The notes: generated from the letters alone by a model not told the origin. 64,000 nucleotides of DNA from Dysgonomonas sp. PF1-14 (GCF_029892965.1 NZ_JARXWN010000007.1:1-64000), one strand, 5' to 3'. Counted from the stretch's first letter, positions 8,351 to 18,261 are shown. Numbers and translations are program-made.

Positions 8351-10801
8351 ATGTTTAAGAATAGATTGTTAGGTATTGTAATTGTTTTATTATTATTCTC
8401 CGTTGCAAAGCTATCAGCCCAGTCATCTTGCAGTTTGTCGGGTACGGTAAAAGATGCCGAGAATGGGAAAGCGATAGCAGGAGCATCCGTCTCAGTTCAA
8501 AATACAACAGTCGGAGAAATAACCGACAGTCTTGGCTTTTTTAGTTTTTGCCATCTTGAAGAAAAGGAGTATGTATTGTACATAGATTTTATAGGTTATA
8601 AAAAAGACAGTGTTAAGGTTGATCTGTCTAAAGATATAACACATGTCGATATTCGCTTAATACCTGCCGATATAGCTCTTAATGAGGTGTTTGTGGATGT
8701 TAATACCTCAAGCGTTGCAAGAACTGTAATATATCGGGGGCCGCTTCTGGATAAGCCTGTTACTTCTTTTGCTCAGACACTGAATATTGTGCCCGGAGCT
8801 ACGGCTATGAGTATAGGGGCAGGAACGGCAAAGCCTGTTGTCAGAGGGCTTGGGTTCAATCGTGTAGCCGTTATCAATCGTGGTATAATACAACAAAACC
8901 AGCAATGGGGAGCCGATCATGGCATGGAAATCGGTCAGTTCGATGTATATGAAGCTACAATTCATAAAGGCCCCGATGCTTTATTATCAGGCTCATCGGC
9001 TACTACAGCTATAGAAATAGAGCCATATGGCTTCAAAGATAAAAGTAAGTATTTTGGTGGAGAAGCCGTATTGATGGGTGCGTCCAATAACGATATGCTC
9101 GGCGGTGCATTGATTGCCGAATGGCAGAAGGGAAATTGGTATGCAAGGGGTTCATATAGCTATAGGGATTATGCAGATTACAGAGTTCCTGCCGATTATT
9201 TTATTTATGAAGAAGAAAAGATGCCATTGCCGGATAAACGTGTGCCGAACACAGCAGGACGCGAACAAAGTGTATCCGGTACTTTAGGCTTTAGAAAAAA
9301 TAATATTACGACATACCTGAATATCAGCAATAACTATCAGAAAAACGGATTGTTTGAGTTATCACATGATCATGACGATCACGACCATGAAGGAGAAGAC
9401 GCAGATCATGACCATGATAGCGAGACTGATACATCTCATCGTAATATAGGATTGCCGTATTCTACATCGAATCATTTTGTAATAACCAATAATACAGAAT
9501 GGAAAAAGGATAAAAATACAAAATTGGAGGCAAGTACGGCATTTCAGAGCAATCACCGTCGCGAGTTTGAGCATTTCCACGAGCATTACGAAGGGCAGGC
9601 TGTACCGGCTACAGATGACGATCTGGCAGTAGATTTCAGGTTAAGGACATATTCAACCAATATACGCCTTTCTTTAGGTATGCAGAATAAATGGAAAAAT
9701 AATTTTAGTACCAATGTTGAATATCAACAGAACAGGATTGGCGGATTCGAATACTTTCTGCCACGTTACAATCAGGTATCGGGTGGTATTGCCTATACTT
9801 CCGGCTACGAAATTTCCGATAAATGGCTTCTGCTTGGAGGCGTCAGATACGATGCGGGGCATATGGATATAACAGGTTTCTATGATGAGGCACTGGCTTC
9901 TCATCTCAAGGAAGAAGGTTATGGAGCTCAATTGATACAGGATTATGCGCAGAGGGCCTATAATGTAAACCGTAATTTTGGTGGTGTTTCGGGGAGTGTT
10001 GGAGTCAGGTATAGGCCGATAAATGATTTAACAGTAAAGTTGAATCTGGGTAAAAGCTACCGGATGCCATCTGCAAATGAGTTGGGTGCTAATGGCTTGC
10101 ATCATGCTGCATTCAGATATGAAATAGGAAATCCAGATCTTGCCTCCGAACATGGCTATACAATGAATCTGGATATCGATCTGAGTAGGGATATAACAGG
10201 TTTGGATGGGCGCTATCATCCATTGCAGGTATCTCTTTATCCCTTTGTATATTATTATTCCAATTATATTTTTCTGCAAGCAGTGGATAACTCATCTGTT
10301 CAGCTTTACGAACAACAGCCTTATAAATATTCGCAAGCGAAAGCAATATACGGAGGAGGTGAATACCAGGTAAAATGGCGTATGATAGAAAAACTGGAGC
10401 TATCGACAAATGGCAGCCTTGTTTTGAACAAGAATCTCGACGATCACGAACCTTTACCATTTACGCCTCCGTTTACAATGACCAACGGGGTAATGTTTCT
10501 GAATAATAATATAAGCCGGAAAAAAATAAGTTATTACCAAATTAGTGCTACACACCGTTTGTTCGCCGATCAGAACAGGGTAGGGGCAGGAGAGGAAAAG
10601 ACAACAGGTGCGAACCTGTTCGACCTGAGTGCCGGAATAGTGTATAAAATAAATTCCAAATTATCTATAGATGTGAATATGCAGGTATTGAATATATTCG
10701 ATAAGCGTTACCTGAATCATATGAGCTTGTATCGCCGGATCAATATACCGGAGCAAGGGCGTAATTTTCAGCTGTTTTTGAGAATACCGTTTAGTACATA
10801 A
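8351..10801 (+). CDS. TonB-dependent outer-membrane receptor, probably for zinc or another metal
   Basis: An 816-residue outer-membrane receptor energised by TonB/ExbBD. After a signal peptide ending near AQS (~25) comes a carboxypeptidase-like regulatory domain (~27-110, SGTVKDAENGKAIAGASV), then the plug (~125-225, including GAGTAKPVVRGLG) and a 22-strand barrel ending in an aromatic-rich strand (NFQLFLRIPFST). An extracellular loop near residues 338-362 is packed with His and Asp (HDHDDHDHEGEDADHDHD), with a second His cluster near 404 (EHFHEHY). Such loops are typical of ZnuD-like metal receptors. It lies downstream of the Fur-family gene and upstream of a lipoprotein gene. Repeat A separates it from any older promoter. 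Confidence 0.85.
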   Translation: MFKNRLLGIVIVLLLFSVAKLSAQSSCSLSGTVKDAENGKAIAGASVSVQNTTVGEITDSLGFFSFCHLEEKEYVLYIDFIGYKKDSVKVDLSKDITHVDIRLIPADIALNEVFVDVNTSSVARTVIYRGPLLDKPVTSFAQTLNIVPGATAMSIGAGTAKPVVRGLGFNRVAVINRGIIQQNQQWGADHGMEIGQFDVYEATIHKGPDALLSGSSATTAIEIEPYGFKDKSKYFGGEAVLMGASNNDMLGGALIAEWQKGNWYARGSYSYRDYADYRVPADYFIYEEEKMPLPDKRVPNTAGREQSVSGTLGFRKNNITTYLNISNNYQKNGLFELSHDHDDHDHEGEDADHDHDSETDTSHRNIGLPYSTSNHFVITNNTEWKKDKNTKLEASTAFQSNHRREFEHFHEHYEGQAVPATDDDLAVDFRLRTYSTNIRLSLGMQNKWKNNFSTNVEYQQNRIGGFEYFLPRYNQVSGGIAYTSGYEISDKWLLLGGVRYDAGHMDITGFYDEALASHLKEEGYGAQLIQDYAQRAYNVNRNFGGVSGSVGVRYRPINDLTVKLNLGKSYRMPSANELGANGLHHAAFRYEIGNPDLASEHGYTMNLDIDLSRDITGLDGRYHPLQVSLYPFVYYYSNYIFLQAVDNSSVQLYEQQPYKYSQAKAIYGGGEYQVKWRMIEKLELSTNGSLVLNKNLDDHEPLPFTPPFTMTNGVMFLNNNISRKKISYYQISATHRLFADQNRVGAGEEKTTGANLFDLSAGIVYKINSKLSIDVNMQVLNIFDKRYLNHMSLYRRINIPEQGRNFQLFLRIPFST

Positions 10802-10855
10802 TCAGTAATTCGTCTTTTTATCGTATTTTCGTGTCTGTAATTTATAAGTTGGAAT

Positions 10856-11464
10856 ATGAGAAAATTCTGTTTTGCAATAATATTGTTTATTTTATTACCC
10901 CTCATTTATTTTTCATCATGTGAAAAAGGCGATGATTGGTCTGAAGAACGTCCTGTAATATCGGATATCAGGTTTAATGAGAGCGATACGCTTATGTACG
11001 GGCCTTCTGCTGCAGAAAAGACAGTCATATTAATAAATGACAGCTCGGTGATGAACCGTACGATGGATACTGCGATAGTAAGCCGATGGCTATATATAAC
11101 AGCTCATTTTTCAGGCAGTAACGATTTATCTTCTTTCAAAGTGGGCGGAATACTTACCTACAAGACCAAAGCAGGACTGGAGATAAAAGATACGATAATG
11201 CGTTTGGGACAAAGTATTTTTAATAAAAAAGATACATTGGTTTACAAGAACAAACTAATACAGATTCCCGATTCGCTGGATAGGACAATAGACGGAGTAT
11301 CGCATAGAGGAGGACTTCAGGAAGGAGAATACAAATTATCGATTTTATGCATGGATAAAGCAGGGAAAAAGAGCGACTCTATTCTTCATTCGGTAACTAT
11401 TTTACGAAGAGCTACTATATTAGCAGCTCGTCAGAAGCCTGTAGAAGAAATCCCACAGGAGTGA
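10856..11464 (+). CDS. Surface-type lipoprotein partnered with the metal receptor
   Basis: A 202-residue lipoprotein. The signal peptide ends in a lipobox-like FSSC (Cys ~22), followed by acidic residues (CEKGDDWSEE) resembling the export signal that sends Bacteroidota lipoproteins to the cell surface. The rest is beta-rich with no enzyme motif. A late segment, HRGGLQEGEYKLSILCMDKAGKKSD, resembles the DUF4625 family, which I recall only loosely. It follows the His-rich receptor by 54 bases on the same strand, suggesting one transcript and a metal-binding or accessory role. The function is not recognised. Confidence 0.65.
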   Translation: MRKFCFAIILFILLPLIYFSSCEKGDDWSEERPVISDIRFNESDTLMYGPSAAEKTVILINDSSVMNRTMDTAIVSRWLYITAHFSGSNDLSSFKVGGILTYKTKAGLEIKDTIMRLGQSIFNKKDTLVYKNKLIQIPDSLDRTIDGVSHRGGLQEGEYKLSILCMDKAGKKSDSILHSVTILRRATILAARQKPVEEIPQE

Positions 11465-11526
11465 TGGGGGAGATGTTTTTGTTTCAATTTATAGTTGTAG
11501 TATTAGTCTAGATTAACGATAATTTA

Positions 11527-11534
11527 TACTTTTG
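11527..11534 (+). promoter_or_regulatory. -7 promoter element for the second TonB receptor
   Basis: TACTTTTG matches TAnnTTTG, 33 bases before the ATG at 11568. The 103-base upstream gap is too short for a cobalamin riboswitch and none is seen. Confidence 0.55.
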
Positions 11535-11567
11535 CAGCGACATTTTTTATAAAATTAATTTATCAAA

Positions 11568-13586
11568 ATGAAACAAAAACATTTGAACCAACAACAAGCC
11601 TATCGTTTCAAACGATTTGTACGAAAGGCTTACAGTGCATTCAACAGTATGCACAGGCTGGTAAACATCGGAGTTGTTTCGGGTTGCGCGATCGCTTTTT
11701 TACCGACAGGTACGGTCTCAGCCCAGAAAACAGCCGATAGTGAACAACAGCAGAAAGTGATGGAGAAAGAGCTCGATGAAGTGATGGTCACAGCATCGCG
11801 GGTGGAGGCTCCTATCAATCAGGTAGCGAAGCTCGTTACAGTGATCACCCGTCAGGAGATAGAGCAGGCGCCCGTCCGAAGTATTCAGGATCTGTTAGTC
11901 TACGCCGCTAACATAGACGTAATACAAAGAGGCGGACACGGCGTTCAAGCCGATATCTCCATACGAGGAGGAACATTCGACCAAAATGTGATCTTACTCA
12001 ACGGAGTCAACCTATCTAATGCTCAAACAGGACACTACAGCTTCGACCTACCAGTCAACCTTTCCGATATCGAACGTATTGAAATCATTCATGGCTCTTC
12101 TGCCCTTATATACGGAGTCGGTGCATTTTCGGGAGGAATCAACATTATAACAAAGAAGGATGCGGACTATAAAGCCTATGCCAGTGTAGAAGTCGGTATG
12201 CACAAGCTTCGGGGCATGGAAGTACGTGGCGCAGCCCAAAAGGGACAGGCAACACATAGCCTTTCGGTAGGCTATAACGCTTCTGATGGCTATATCGCCA
12301 ATAGTGATTATGATATCTATAATGTGCTATGGCAAACCCGATTGAAGATGCAGGGCACATCTAAGCTCGATTTGCAGCTCGGGTATAATGACAAGCAATA
12401 CGGAGCTAATACCTTCTATTCAGCTAAGTTCCCCAATCAGTACGAGCGTACGAGTACATATATGGGATCGCTGAAAGGAGAGTTCGGCTCAACATTAAAG
12501 GTTATCCCGATTGTCTATTGGGACAGGCATCACGACCAGTTCGACTTGATAAAGGATACCGACAAAGGCCGCAACTATCATCGTAATGATACGTATGGCG
12601 CCAACCTTATCTTCATGTACACATCTAAGCTCGGGGTTACCAGTCTTGGTGGTGAGTTGCGAAAAGAAGACATGATGAGTACGGTGCTAGGTAAGCCAAT
12701 GGCTAAGCCTCACCGTAAATATAAAGTATATGACGACCGCACAAATACCAGTGTATCGCTGGAGCATACACTCAACCTTGAGCGAGTCGTACTATCGGCA
12801 GGAGTGCTGATGAACCACAATACATTGCTCGATGGGGAATATAACTTCTATCCGTCGGTCAGTCTGAGTTACCGCCCTATGGATGGGCTTAATATCTCTA
12901 CTTCATGGGGTAAATCGACCCGCCTGCCCACTTTCACCGATCTGTATTATACGACAGATACGCATGACGGCAACAGTGGCCTGAAACCGGAGAAGTCCGA
13001 ATCGCTGGAACTTGGTGTTAAGTATAAGAACGCTTTTGTGAATGCTTACATCACTGGCTTCCTGCTATGGGGCAGAGATATGATAGACTGGGTGCGGGTG
13101 AACGACAAATGGGCTTCGTGGAACCTTACCGAAGTCAATACGCAAGGGGTAGAAGCAGGAGTGAAGTTCCGCTTGGGAAGTGTACTCCCGGCATTTGGTG
13201 AGCAATCATCATTATCCCTTGATTATGCCCGTATGCATCAGTCAAATGATACCAAAGACCTTGTGTCTCTATATAGCCTTAACTATCTGCGTGATAAGTT
13301 CACTGTGGCATTCAATCACCAGATATACAAAGGCCTTTCTGCCGGTTGGTACTTCCGCTATCAGAAGCGGATGGGAGTGTACGAACGGTTCGAGAATCTG
13401 GAGAGTGCGGGGTACAGCCATTATCCGGCTTTCTCTACGCTCGACCTGAAACTGAATTACCAGTATCGGGACTTATCGTTCAATCTGAATCTGAATAACC
13501 TCTACGATACCCATTACTTCGATAAGGGTAATATACCTCAGTCGGGTTTCTGGCTGATGGGTGGTATCAGTTATACTTTCAGGTAG
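11568..13586 (+). CDS. TonB-dependent receptor, BtuB-like
   Basis: A 672-residue outer-membrane receptor with an unusually long basic N-terminus (~30 residues, FKRFVRKAYSAFNSMHR) before the hydrophobic signal core, cleaved near VSAQ. A TonB box-like ELDEVMVTASR (~70-80) leads into the plug (~85-200: VRSIQDLLVYAANIDVIQRGG, SIRGGTFDQNVILLNGVNLS, GVGAFSGGINIITKK). The barrel ends in GGISYTFR. This long basic leader and plug type recur in Bacteroidota BtuB paralogues. It faces btuF convergently, so a role in corrinoid uptake is likely. It lacks the cobalamin riboswitch carried by the other btuB. Another small siderophore-like ligand is possible. Confidence 0.75.
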   Translation: MKQKHLNQQQAYRFKRFVRKAYSAFNSMHRLVNIGVVSGCAIAFLPTGTVSAQKTADSEQQQKVMEKELDEVMVTASRVEAPINQVAKLVTVITRQEIEQAPVRSIQDLLVYAANIDVIQRGGHGVQADISIRGGTFDQNVILLNGVNLSNAQTGHYSFDLPVNLSDIERIEIIHGSSALIYGVGAFSGGINIITKKDADYKAYASVEVGMHKLRGMEVRGAAQKGQATHSLSVGYNASDGYIANSDYDIYNVLWQTRLKMQGTSKLDLQLGYNDKQYGANTFYSAKFPNQYERTSTYMGSLKGEFGSTLKVIPIVYWDRHHDQFDLIKDTDKGRNYHRNDTYGANLIFMYTSKLGVTSLGGELRKEDMMSTVLGKPMAKPHRKYKVYDDRTNTSVSLEHTLNLERVVLSAGVLMNHNTLLDGEYNFYPSVSLSYRPMDGLNISTSWGKSTRLPTFTDLYYTTDTHDGNSGLKPEKSESLELGVKYKNAFVNAYITGFLLWGRDMIDWVRVNDKWASWNLTEVNTQGVEAGVKFRLGSVLPAFGEQSSLSLDYARMHQSNDTKDLVSLYSLNYLRDKFTVAFNHQIYKGLSAGWYFRYQKRMGVYERFENLESAGYSHYPAFSTLDLKLNYQYRDLSFNLNLNNLYDTHYFDKGNIPQSGFWLMGGISYTFR

Positions 13587-13603
13587 ACATATATAGAGGA
13601 AAG

Positions 13604-13632
13604 AATAAGGCAGGAGTTATGCCTGCCTTATT
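13604..13632. terminator. Bidirectional terminator between the second receptor and btuF
   Basis: Arms AATAAGGCAGG and CCTGCCTTATT pair perfectly over 11 bp around a 7-base loop, between convergent genes with only 47 bases between their stops. Confidence 0.7.
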
Positions 13633-13633
13633 A

Positions 13634-14764
13634 TCACCTTAGCCTTTTATGATACCTTAATTCATATCCGGTGAATAGTTCCGGATGGAATATTGCAGCA
13701 AAGTCTTTCAGTATGTAATCGGGATGAATAGCCATATCTTCGAAGTAAGCCGAATAGCTGGTATTACATCCGTATATGCTCTTTTGCTTGAATGCTTTGA
13801 AGTATGAGTATTGCTTGAACTCTTTCTCCAGACTAGCATAGGTCAGATCTTCCGGCGAATTGTACTTAATGATCCATACATCGGCCTCTCCGGCCTTATC
13901 GAGTACAGCCTCGAACGACAGGGGCAGGAATGTAGTGGAATTGTCATCAGCCCAAATGTAAGCAGCGCCTGCATCGGCAAGCATATTTGCCATATAGCTT
14001 TTTCCGCCCGGCATATTCCAGTTGTTCTGGTATTTGGTATCGGTAAATGCCGAAGGCTTAGTAGCAGCGTTTTGTACAGCCTGTTTTATCTCATTGTAAT
14101 TCTTAACCGTAACGTCGAACAGTGAGTCAGCTTGCTGCTCTTTTCCTATAAACAGGGAATAGAAGCGAATCCACTCGGCACGTCCCAGCGGATCGGGCTC
14201 AGTATAATCGGGGATTTCTATTACCGGTATCTTTGTCTTATCTATGTTGCCATAGCTCATACCCGATATGGGTGATGCAAGTATGGCTTCGGGAGCCAGC
14301 ATTATCAGTTTTTCGATGTCCGGTTTCGATGCGTCTCCCAAATCTGTGATAGAGCCATTTTGTATGCCTTTGACTATATCCTCGAGCTTTACGTACTGAG
14401 GTTCGAAAACACCCTTTATGATGGAAGCATTATCCAGTTCTTTCAGTGTGGCACATTGTAGTGTGTTGTAAGCTGCTACGCCTTTTACAGGAACTTTTAC
14501 CACTGTTCCGGCAGGAAGATCGGCAGGGATATCTTTTTCCCTGTCAACAAGAATATACTTTTGCAACAGCTTCGTCGTATCCCAGGGATTGATAACGGCA
14601 ACTTCGGTGTAACCGGTATATTTCTTCACCTTGAATCCTTTTGCATAATGCACTTGATACTCTTCTCCGGAAAGTACCCCCTCTCCGGCAGGTTTGCTAT
14701 TGCCGCAGCCTGCCAGAAAGAGAGTAAGAAAGATTGAAAACAGTGTTAAATATAATTGTTTCAT
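13634..14764 (-). CDS. btuF: Cobalamin ABC transporter substrate-binding lipoprotein (BtuF-like)
   Basis: A 376-residue lipoprotein with lipobox LAGC (Cys ~20). No acidic run follows the cysteine, which fits a periplasm-facing protein. Two alpha/beta lobes joined by a helix are suggested by VKKYTGYTEVAVINPWD, the PEAILASPISGMSYGNIDKTKIPVIEIPDY segment and the later WNMPGGKSYMANMLADAGAAYIW, all typical of the class III binding-protein family used for B12 and haem/siderophores. It would pass corrinoid from the outer-membrane receptor to an ABC permease, but btuC and btuD are not in this window. It follows btuG by 10 bases and closes the riboswitch-led unit. Confidence 0.82.
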   Translation of the reverse strand: MKQLYLTLFSIFLTLFLAGCGNSKPAGEGVLSGEEYQVHYAKGFKVKKYTGYTEVAVINPWDTTKLLQKYILVDREKDIPADLPAGTVVKVPVKGVAAYNTLQCATLKELDNASIIKGVFEPQYVKLEDIVKGIQNGSITDLGDASKPDIEKLIMLAPEAILASPISGMSYGNIDKTKIPVIEIPDYTEPDPLGRAEWIRFYSLFIGKEQQADSLFDVTVKNYNEIKQAVQNAATKPSAFTDTKYQNNWNMPGGKSYMANMLADAGAAYIWADDNSTTFLPLSFEAVLDKAGEADVWIIKYNSPEDLTYASLEKEFKQYSYFKAFKQKSIYGCNTSYSAYFEDMAIHPDYILKDFAAIFHPELFTGYELRYHKRLR

Positions 14765-14774
14765 TATTTGGTAT

Positions 14775-15854
14775 TTACTTTATTCCCTTCAAGAAATAAG
14801 CTCCCATCGGATAGTAGCCTCCTGTACCGAATTTTGAAATGAGCTTACCTTCGGAGGAGAAGATATACATTTCACCCATACTGTTGTTGCGGTTTATACC
14901 TATATATATGTTTCGGGTTACAGGGTCTACAGTGAGGCTGTTTACATCTGCTACTTCTGTGCCGTCAGTAATGAACGACTTGTCTTCTATTTTACCGGTA
15001 TTGATGTCATAATAAGAGAAGTTAATGATGCTATTTATATAATCCAGTAGTATCAATAATATTCTATCTCCGTCTACAGCCATCAGGGTAGCTGCATTGG
15101 TAGCTATTTGCGTAACCTTATCGTTTGAGTCTATTTTGTTGAAGCTGGATGTAGTTGTTGCTGCATTAAAATCACCCCAACAGATAACATATACATTACC
15201 CTGAGCATCGCGGGTGATAACTGCCGGATTGTCATCAACAACAATGTCTTTCTTTTGTGCTGTAAAATTATTTAGGTTTAGTACAGAGACAATGTTGCTT
15301 CCCACACGGGAATTGGTTACATAGAGCTTATTGCCTACTATTGTCATCTCTTCTGTGAATGTTCCTACTTTCACCTTATCCATAGCCATAGATGTAGTGT
15401 CTATCCGTAATACGTATCCGGCTTCGGTACTAACATATACCTTACCATTGTTGGTAACTATCGATCGGGGACGCAATGGCTGCTTTGATTCATTCTCCGG
15501 AGATATAATGCCGTCTTTTACTAATTTAGCTCTACGGTTGGTGACATATATCTTGTTTGAATTGGTTACCGTTATATACATCTTGGAACCATATACTTTC
15601 ATATCTTGTACAGCATCGCCCAGAGACAGTCCGTCATTCATCTTAGAGAAGATGTCAGTCGTTACCTTCTTATTATCTATATCATAATATGCCAGATTCC
15701 CATCCACAGTTTTCATCATCCCCGAATTCAAAATATATGCTCCGGTAAGGTTTACTTCGGGTTCAACCCACGGTTCATCATCATCGTCCGAACACGATAT
15801 AAACGGAGCAGCTATAATGCTTAATAACAAGACTTTTAATAAATACTTTTTCAT
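14775..15854 (-). CDS. btuG: BtuG-like surface cobalamin-binding beta-propeller lipoprotein
   Basis: A 359-residue lipoprotein. The signal peptide ends at FISC (Cys ~21) and is followed by SDDDDE, the acidic export signal of surface-exposed Bacteroidota lipoproteins. The body repeats blade-like segments (GKVYVSTEAGYVLRID, NKLYVTNSRVGSNIVSVLNL, RNIYIGINRNNSMGEMYIF), as in YncE/DUF5074 propellers. In Bacteroides, BtuG captures B12 very tightly and sits over BtuB. Context supports this: btuF follows by 10 bases and a riboswitch-led btuB lies upstream. Repeat B occupies the 403-base gap to btuB and ends about 20 bases from this start. The functional assignment depends on fold and context. Confidence 0.78.
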   Translation of the reverse strand: MKKYLLKVLLLSIIAAPFISCSDDDDEPWVEPEVNLTGAYILNSGMMKTVDGNLAYYDIDNKKVTTDIFSKMNDGLSLGDAVQDMKVYGSKMYITVTNSNKIYVTNRRAKLVKDGIISPENESKQPLRPRSIVTNNGKVYVSTEAGYVLRIDTTSMAMDKVKVGTFTEEMTIVGNKLYVTNSRVGSNIVSVLNLNNFTAQKKDIVVDDNPAVITRDAQGNVYVICWGDFNAATTTSSFNKIDSNDKVTQIATNAATLMAVDGDRILLILLDYINSIINFSYYDINTGKIEDKSFITDGTEVADVNSLTVDPVTRNIYIGINRNNSMGEMYIFSSEGKLISKFGTGGYYPMGAYFLKGIK

Positions 15855-15874
15855 TTCTATATTATTTTTAAATG

Positions 15875-16145
15875 TTTATTTTAACTAAAATGTAACAACC
15901 AACGGTCACAGGAGCGAAGCGTATGTAAAAGTAATGCTTCCGCGTTGTTTCTACTCTTTGTTACTTTTCCTTGTAGTACAGGATATCTGGTTATATCAGT
16001 TGCCACGCCTTTTAAGGCGTGGGTAGGAGTCGTAAGGAAAACGACTTTAGTCAAAGTATTCGGCTAAAGCCTTTCATTTATTGTCCTGATTTTATCCTCC
16101 AGCTAAAGCAGGAGGCAACTCTAATTTTAACTAAAATGTAACGAA
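15875..16145 (-). repeat. Structured repeat, copy B (inverted partner of copy A)
   Basis: Reverse complement of copy A: identical over about 145 bases (within about 16000-16145), then nearly identical for about 70. Near its other end it carries about 35 bases absent from A (about 15893-15930) before TTTTAGTTAAAATAAA. It fills the gap between btuB and btuG and ends about 20 bases from the btuG ATG, in the same orientation to its downstream gene as copy A. The closing stem and hairpins are preserved. Confidence 0.85.
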
Positions 16146-16257
16146 TGTAACGAATTTCGCTTCTTTTTACTTTCATTACCTTTTTTGTTGTAAACCGTTT
16201 GCCAATCAGCATTAGCCGATATCTCTATAGATAATTATTTCCCGATCTCATCACAAA

Positions 16258-18261
16258 TCAAAACTTCATACCTACCGAAGCCTTGAACGAACGTCCGGGC
16301 ATCGGATAGTTGGCTATCACATCATATCTTTTGTTCCATATATTCAGTATATTTCCCTGTACATATATGGTATTGTTCTTTATCTCAAATTCACGAAACA
16401 GCGAAATATTGTGATCCGTATATCCGTCCACCTTATTTATCTTGTCGTTGAGCGGTAGCCTGTATCGCTTCGTTGCTGCTATTACCGAATATGAGAAGTT
16501 CACATAAGGATTGTTGAACGAAAGCGTAGCTGCACCCGAATGTTCTGGGGTATAAGGAATCTGGTCTTTATAGTTGTCGGCATCCTTATCCGTCACATCT
16601 TGCGCCTGCATAAAGCTATAGGTAACAGACAGGTTTATATCCATTCGCGAAGCAACGGCAAAATTGAGTGCAGCCCGCAAATCTATTCCTTTTATATCTA
16701 CATTGCCCAGATTCATCGTAGTGGCGATAAATGTTTTCGGGATAATCACGATCTTATCATCCACCTTATTGTAATAGCCATCTGCCGAAAGGCTGATAAA
16801 ATTTAACGGACTATCCTTTATTTCACCTACCCATGTCAGTCCCAGATTGAACTGTTGGGATGATTCGGGTTTCAGTATTTTTTCTACTGACGAATAATAC
16901 AGTTCGGTGAAAGTAGGTACACGATAAGTATGCTTGTACGAAGCTCTCACGCGCAGATTAGTAGCTTCGAACGGACGGTATGACAATGCTACAGCCGGAC
17001 TAAGTTTTTTGTATGTATTATTTTCTTTATTGTTCTTTACCTCTTCTGAAATATAGGTGCCCAACAGGCTCGAAGTAACGGTCAGATACCTGTTTTTGTA
17101 TTGAAAAGCTAAAGCCGACAACGAATTATACCGTTGAGGGTAGGGTAGGTTATCACCTGTTTGCTGATATCCGCTGAATTTGTTTTTCAGTTTGTTGTAG
17201 AATAAGTCCTCTGAAAAAGAAAATGAGATATTCGGGTTCAATGAATATAGCAGTGCATTCGACAGATAAGCTTCCTGCTCGCGGTACGTATTTCTTGTCT
17301 GCATACTGGCCTGATCGTCCTCGTATCGGGTGTAAGTATAATCGTATTTTGCCTGCGATTTCAGGCTGAATTTGCTGTTGAATGATTTATTATATGTCAC
17401 CTGTGTAAAGAAATTTCTGTCCCACAGGCGTTCGGCAGCATAGTCGTTACCTTTTACCACAGCACCCGGTAATCCGCGCTCCGAGTCGAAATAATATACT
17501 TTGGCTTTCAGTTGTCCCGCTTTACCGAAGTCACTGTATAGGTTCACTTCCGTACGGAATATGTCTACATCGCTGTTATTTCGCTTGCGGTCAGTCAGTA
17601 TTTTATCATCTTCCTGTTTGAATGGATAATTACCATCGGCACGTTGCCAGCTACCGTTTGCCGATAGTGAAAATGTATTGCTTAGTTTATGAGCATAGTC
17701 CAGCATTGGATTAAATAGTCCGAATGATCCGCCTGTAATACGTGCGTGTCCTTTATAATTGTAATTTGTAAAGTCGGGCATTGCTGTTTCCAGATTCAGC
17801 GTTCCCGCCGAAGCAAAGGCTTTTGCCGTTTGGAATATAACATCTGATTGTCCGATGTTGAGCGACACCATCGAAATATTGTCGAGGGCATACCGCCCTA
17901 TATCCACCTGTCCTGATTGTGTATTGCTTACCATTATTCCATCATAACTGATCGCTGTATGCTCGGCACCCATACCGCGTATGGCAACTGTTTTCAGTCC
18001 GCCTATTCCCCCGTAGTCTTTAAGGACTATTCCGTTGAATCGACGTACAGCATCAGACACCGATTGTATCCCCTCTTGCAGCAATTCCTCATTCGTGATT
18101 ACCTGCAATGGCGAAGTCGATAATGATACTGATGGCTTGGCGTTGGCAGATATTTCCACATCCGACAGCTTTTGCGTATGTATGCTATCGTTGATCTGTG
18201 CCTGTAACGACAGGCAACCTGTAAAAAGTAAAGCGGGAAGTAATTTAGTTCTTATCACCAT
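16258..18261 (-). CDS. btuB: TonB-dependent cobalamin receptor under B12 riboswitch control
   Basis: A 667-residue outer-membrane receptor. The signal peptide ends near LQAQ (~22). A TonB box-like LSDVEISA (~33-40) precedes the plug (~45-165), which has LLQEGIQSVSDAVRRFNGIVLKDYGG, TVAIRGMGAEHTAISYDGIMV and SAGTLNLET. The barrel closes with RSFKASVGMKF. The cobalamin riboswitch directly upstream (18374-18641) assigns it to corrinoid uptake, because such leaders shut off when adenosylcobalamin is abundant. It heads the unit btuB-btuG-btuF, although repeat B interrupts the spacing after btuB. The leader between riboswitch and ATG is about 110 bases. Confidence 0.9.
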   Translation of the reverse strand: MVIRTKLLPALLFTGCLSLQAQINDSIHTQKLSDVEISANAKPSVSLSTSPLQVITNEELLQEGIQSVSDAVRRFNGIVLKDYGGIGGLKTVAIRGMGAEHTAISYDGIMVSNTQSGQVDIGRYALDNISMVSLNIGQSDVIFQTAKAFASAGTLNLETAMPDFTNYNYKGHARITGGSFGLFNPMLDYAHKLSNTFSLSANGSWQRADGNYPFKQEDDKILTDRKRNNSDVDIFRTEVNLYSDFGKAGQLKAKVYYFDSERGLPGAVVKGNDYAAERLWDRNFFTQVTYNKSFNSKFSLKSQAKYDYTYTRYEDDQASMQTRNTYREQEAYLSNALLYSLNPNISFSFSEDLFYNKLKNKFSGYQQTGDNLPYPQRYNSLSALAFQYKNRYLTVTSSLLGTYISEEVKNNKENNTYKKLSPAVALSYRPFEATNLRVRASYKHTYRVPTFTELYYSSVEKILKPESSQQFNLGLTWVGEIKDSPLNFISLSADGYYNKVDDKIVIIPKTFIATTMNLGNVDIKGIDLRAALNFAVASRMDINLSVTYSFMQAQDVTDKDADNYKDQIPYTPEHSGAATLSFNNPYVNFSYSVIAATKRYRLPLNDKINKVDGYTDHNISLFREFEIKNNTIYVQGNILNIWNKRYDVIANYPMPGRSFKASVGMKF

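Noticed and set aside
11465-11567. Second cobalamin riboswitch before the BtuB-like receptor
   Set aside because: Only 103 bases are available and no B12-box is visible.
8083-16145. Composite transposon bounded by repeats A and B
   Set aside because: No transposase or integrase lies between or beside the repeats and no target duplication is clear. Inverted dispersed repeats explain the pattern better.
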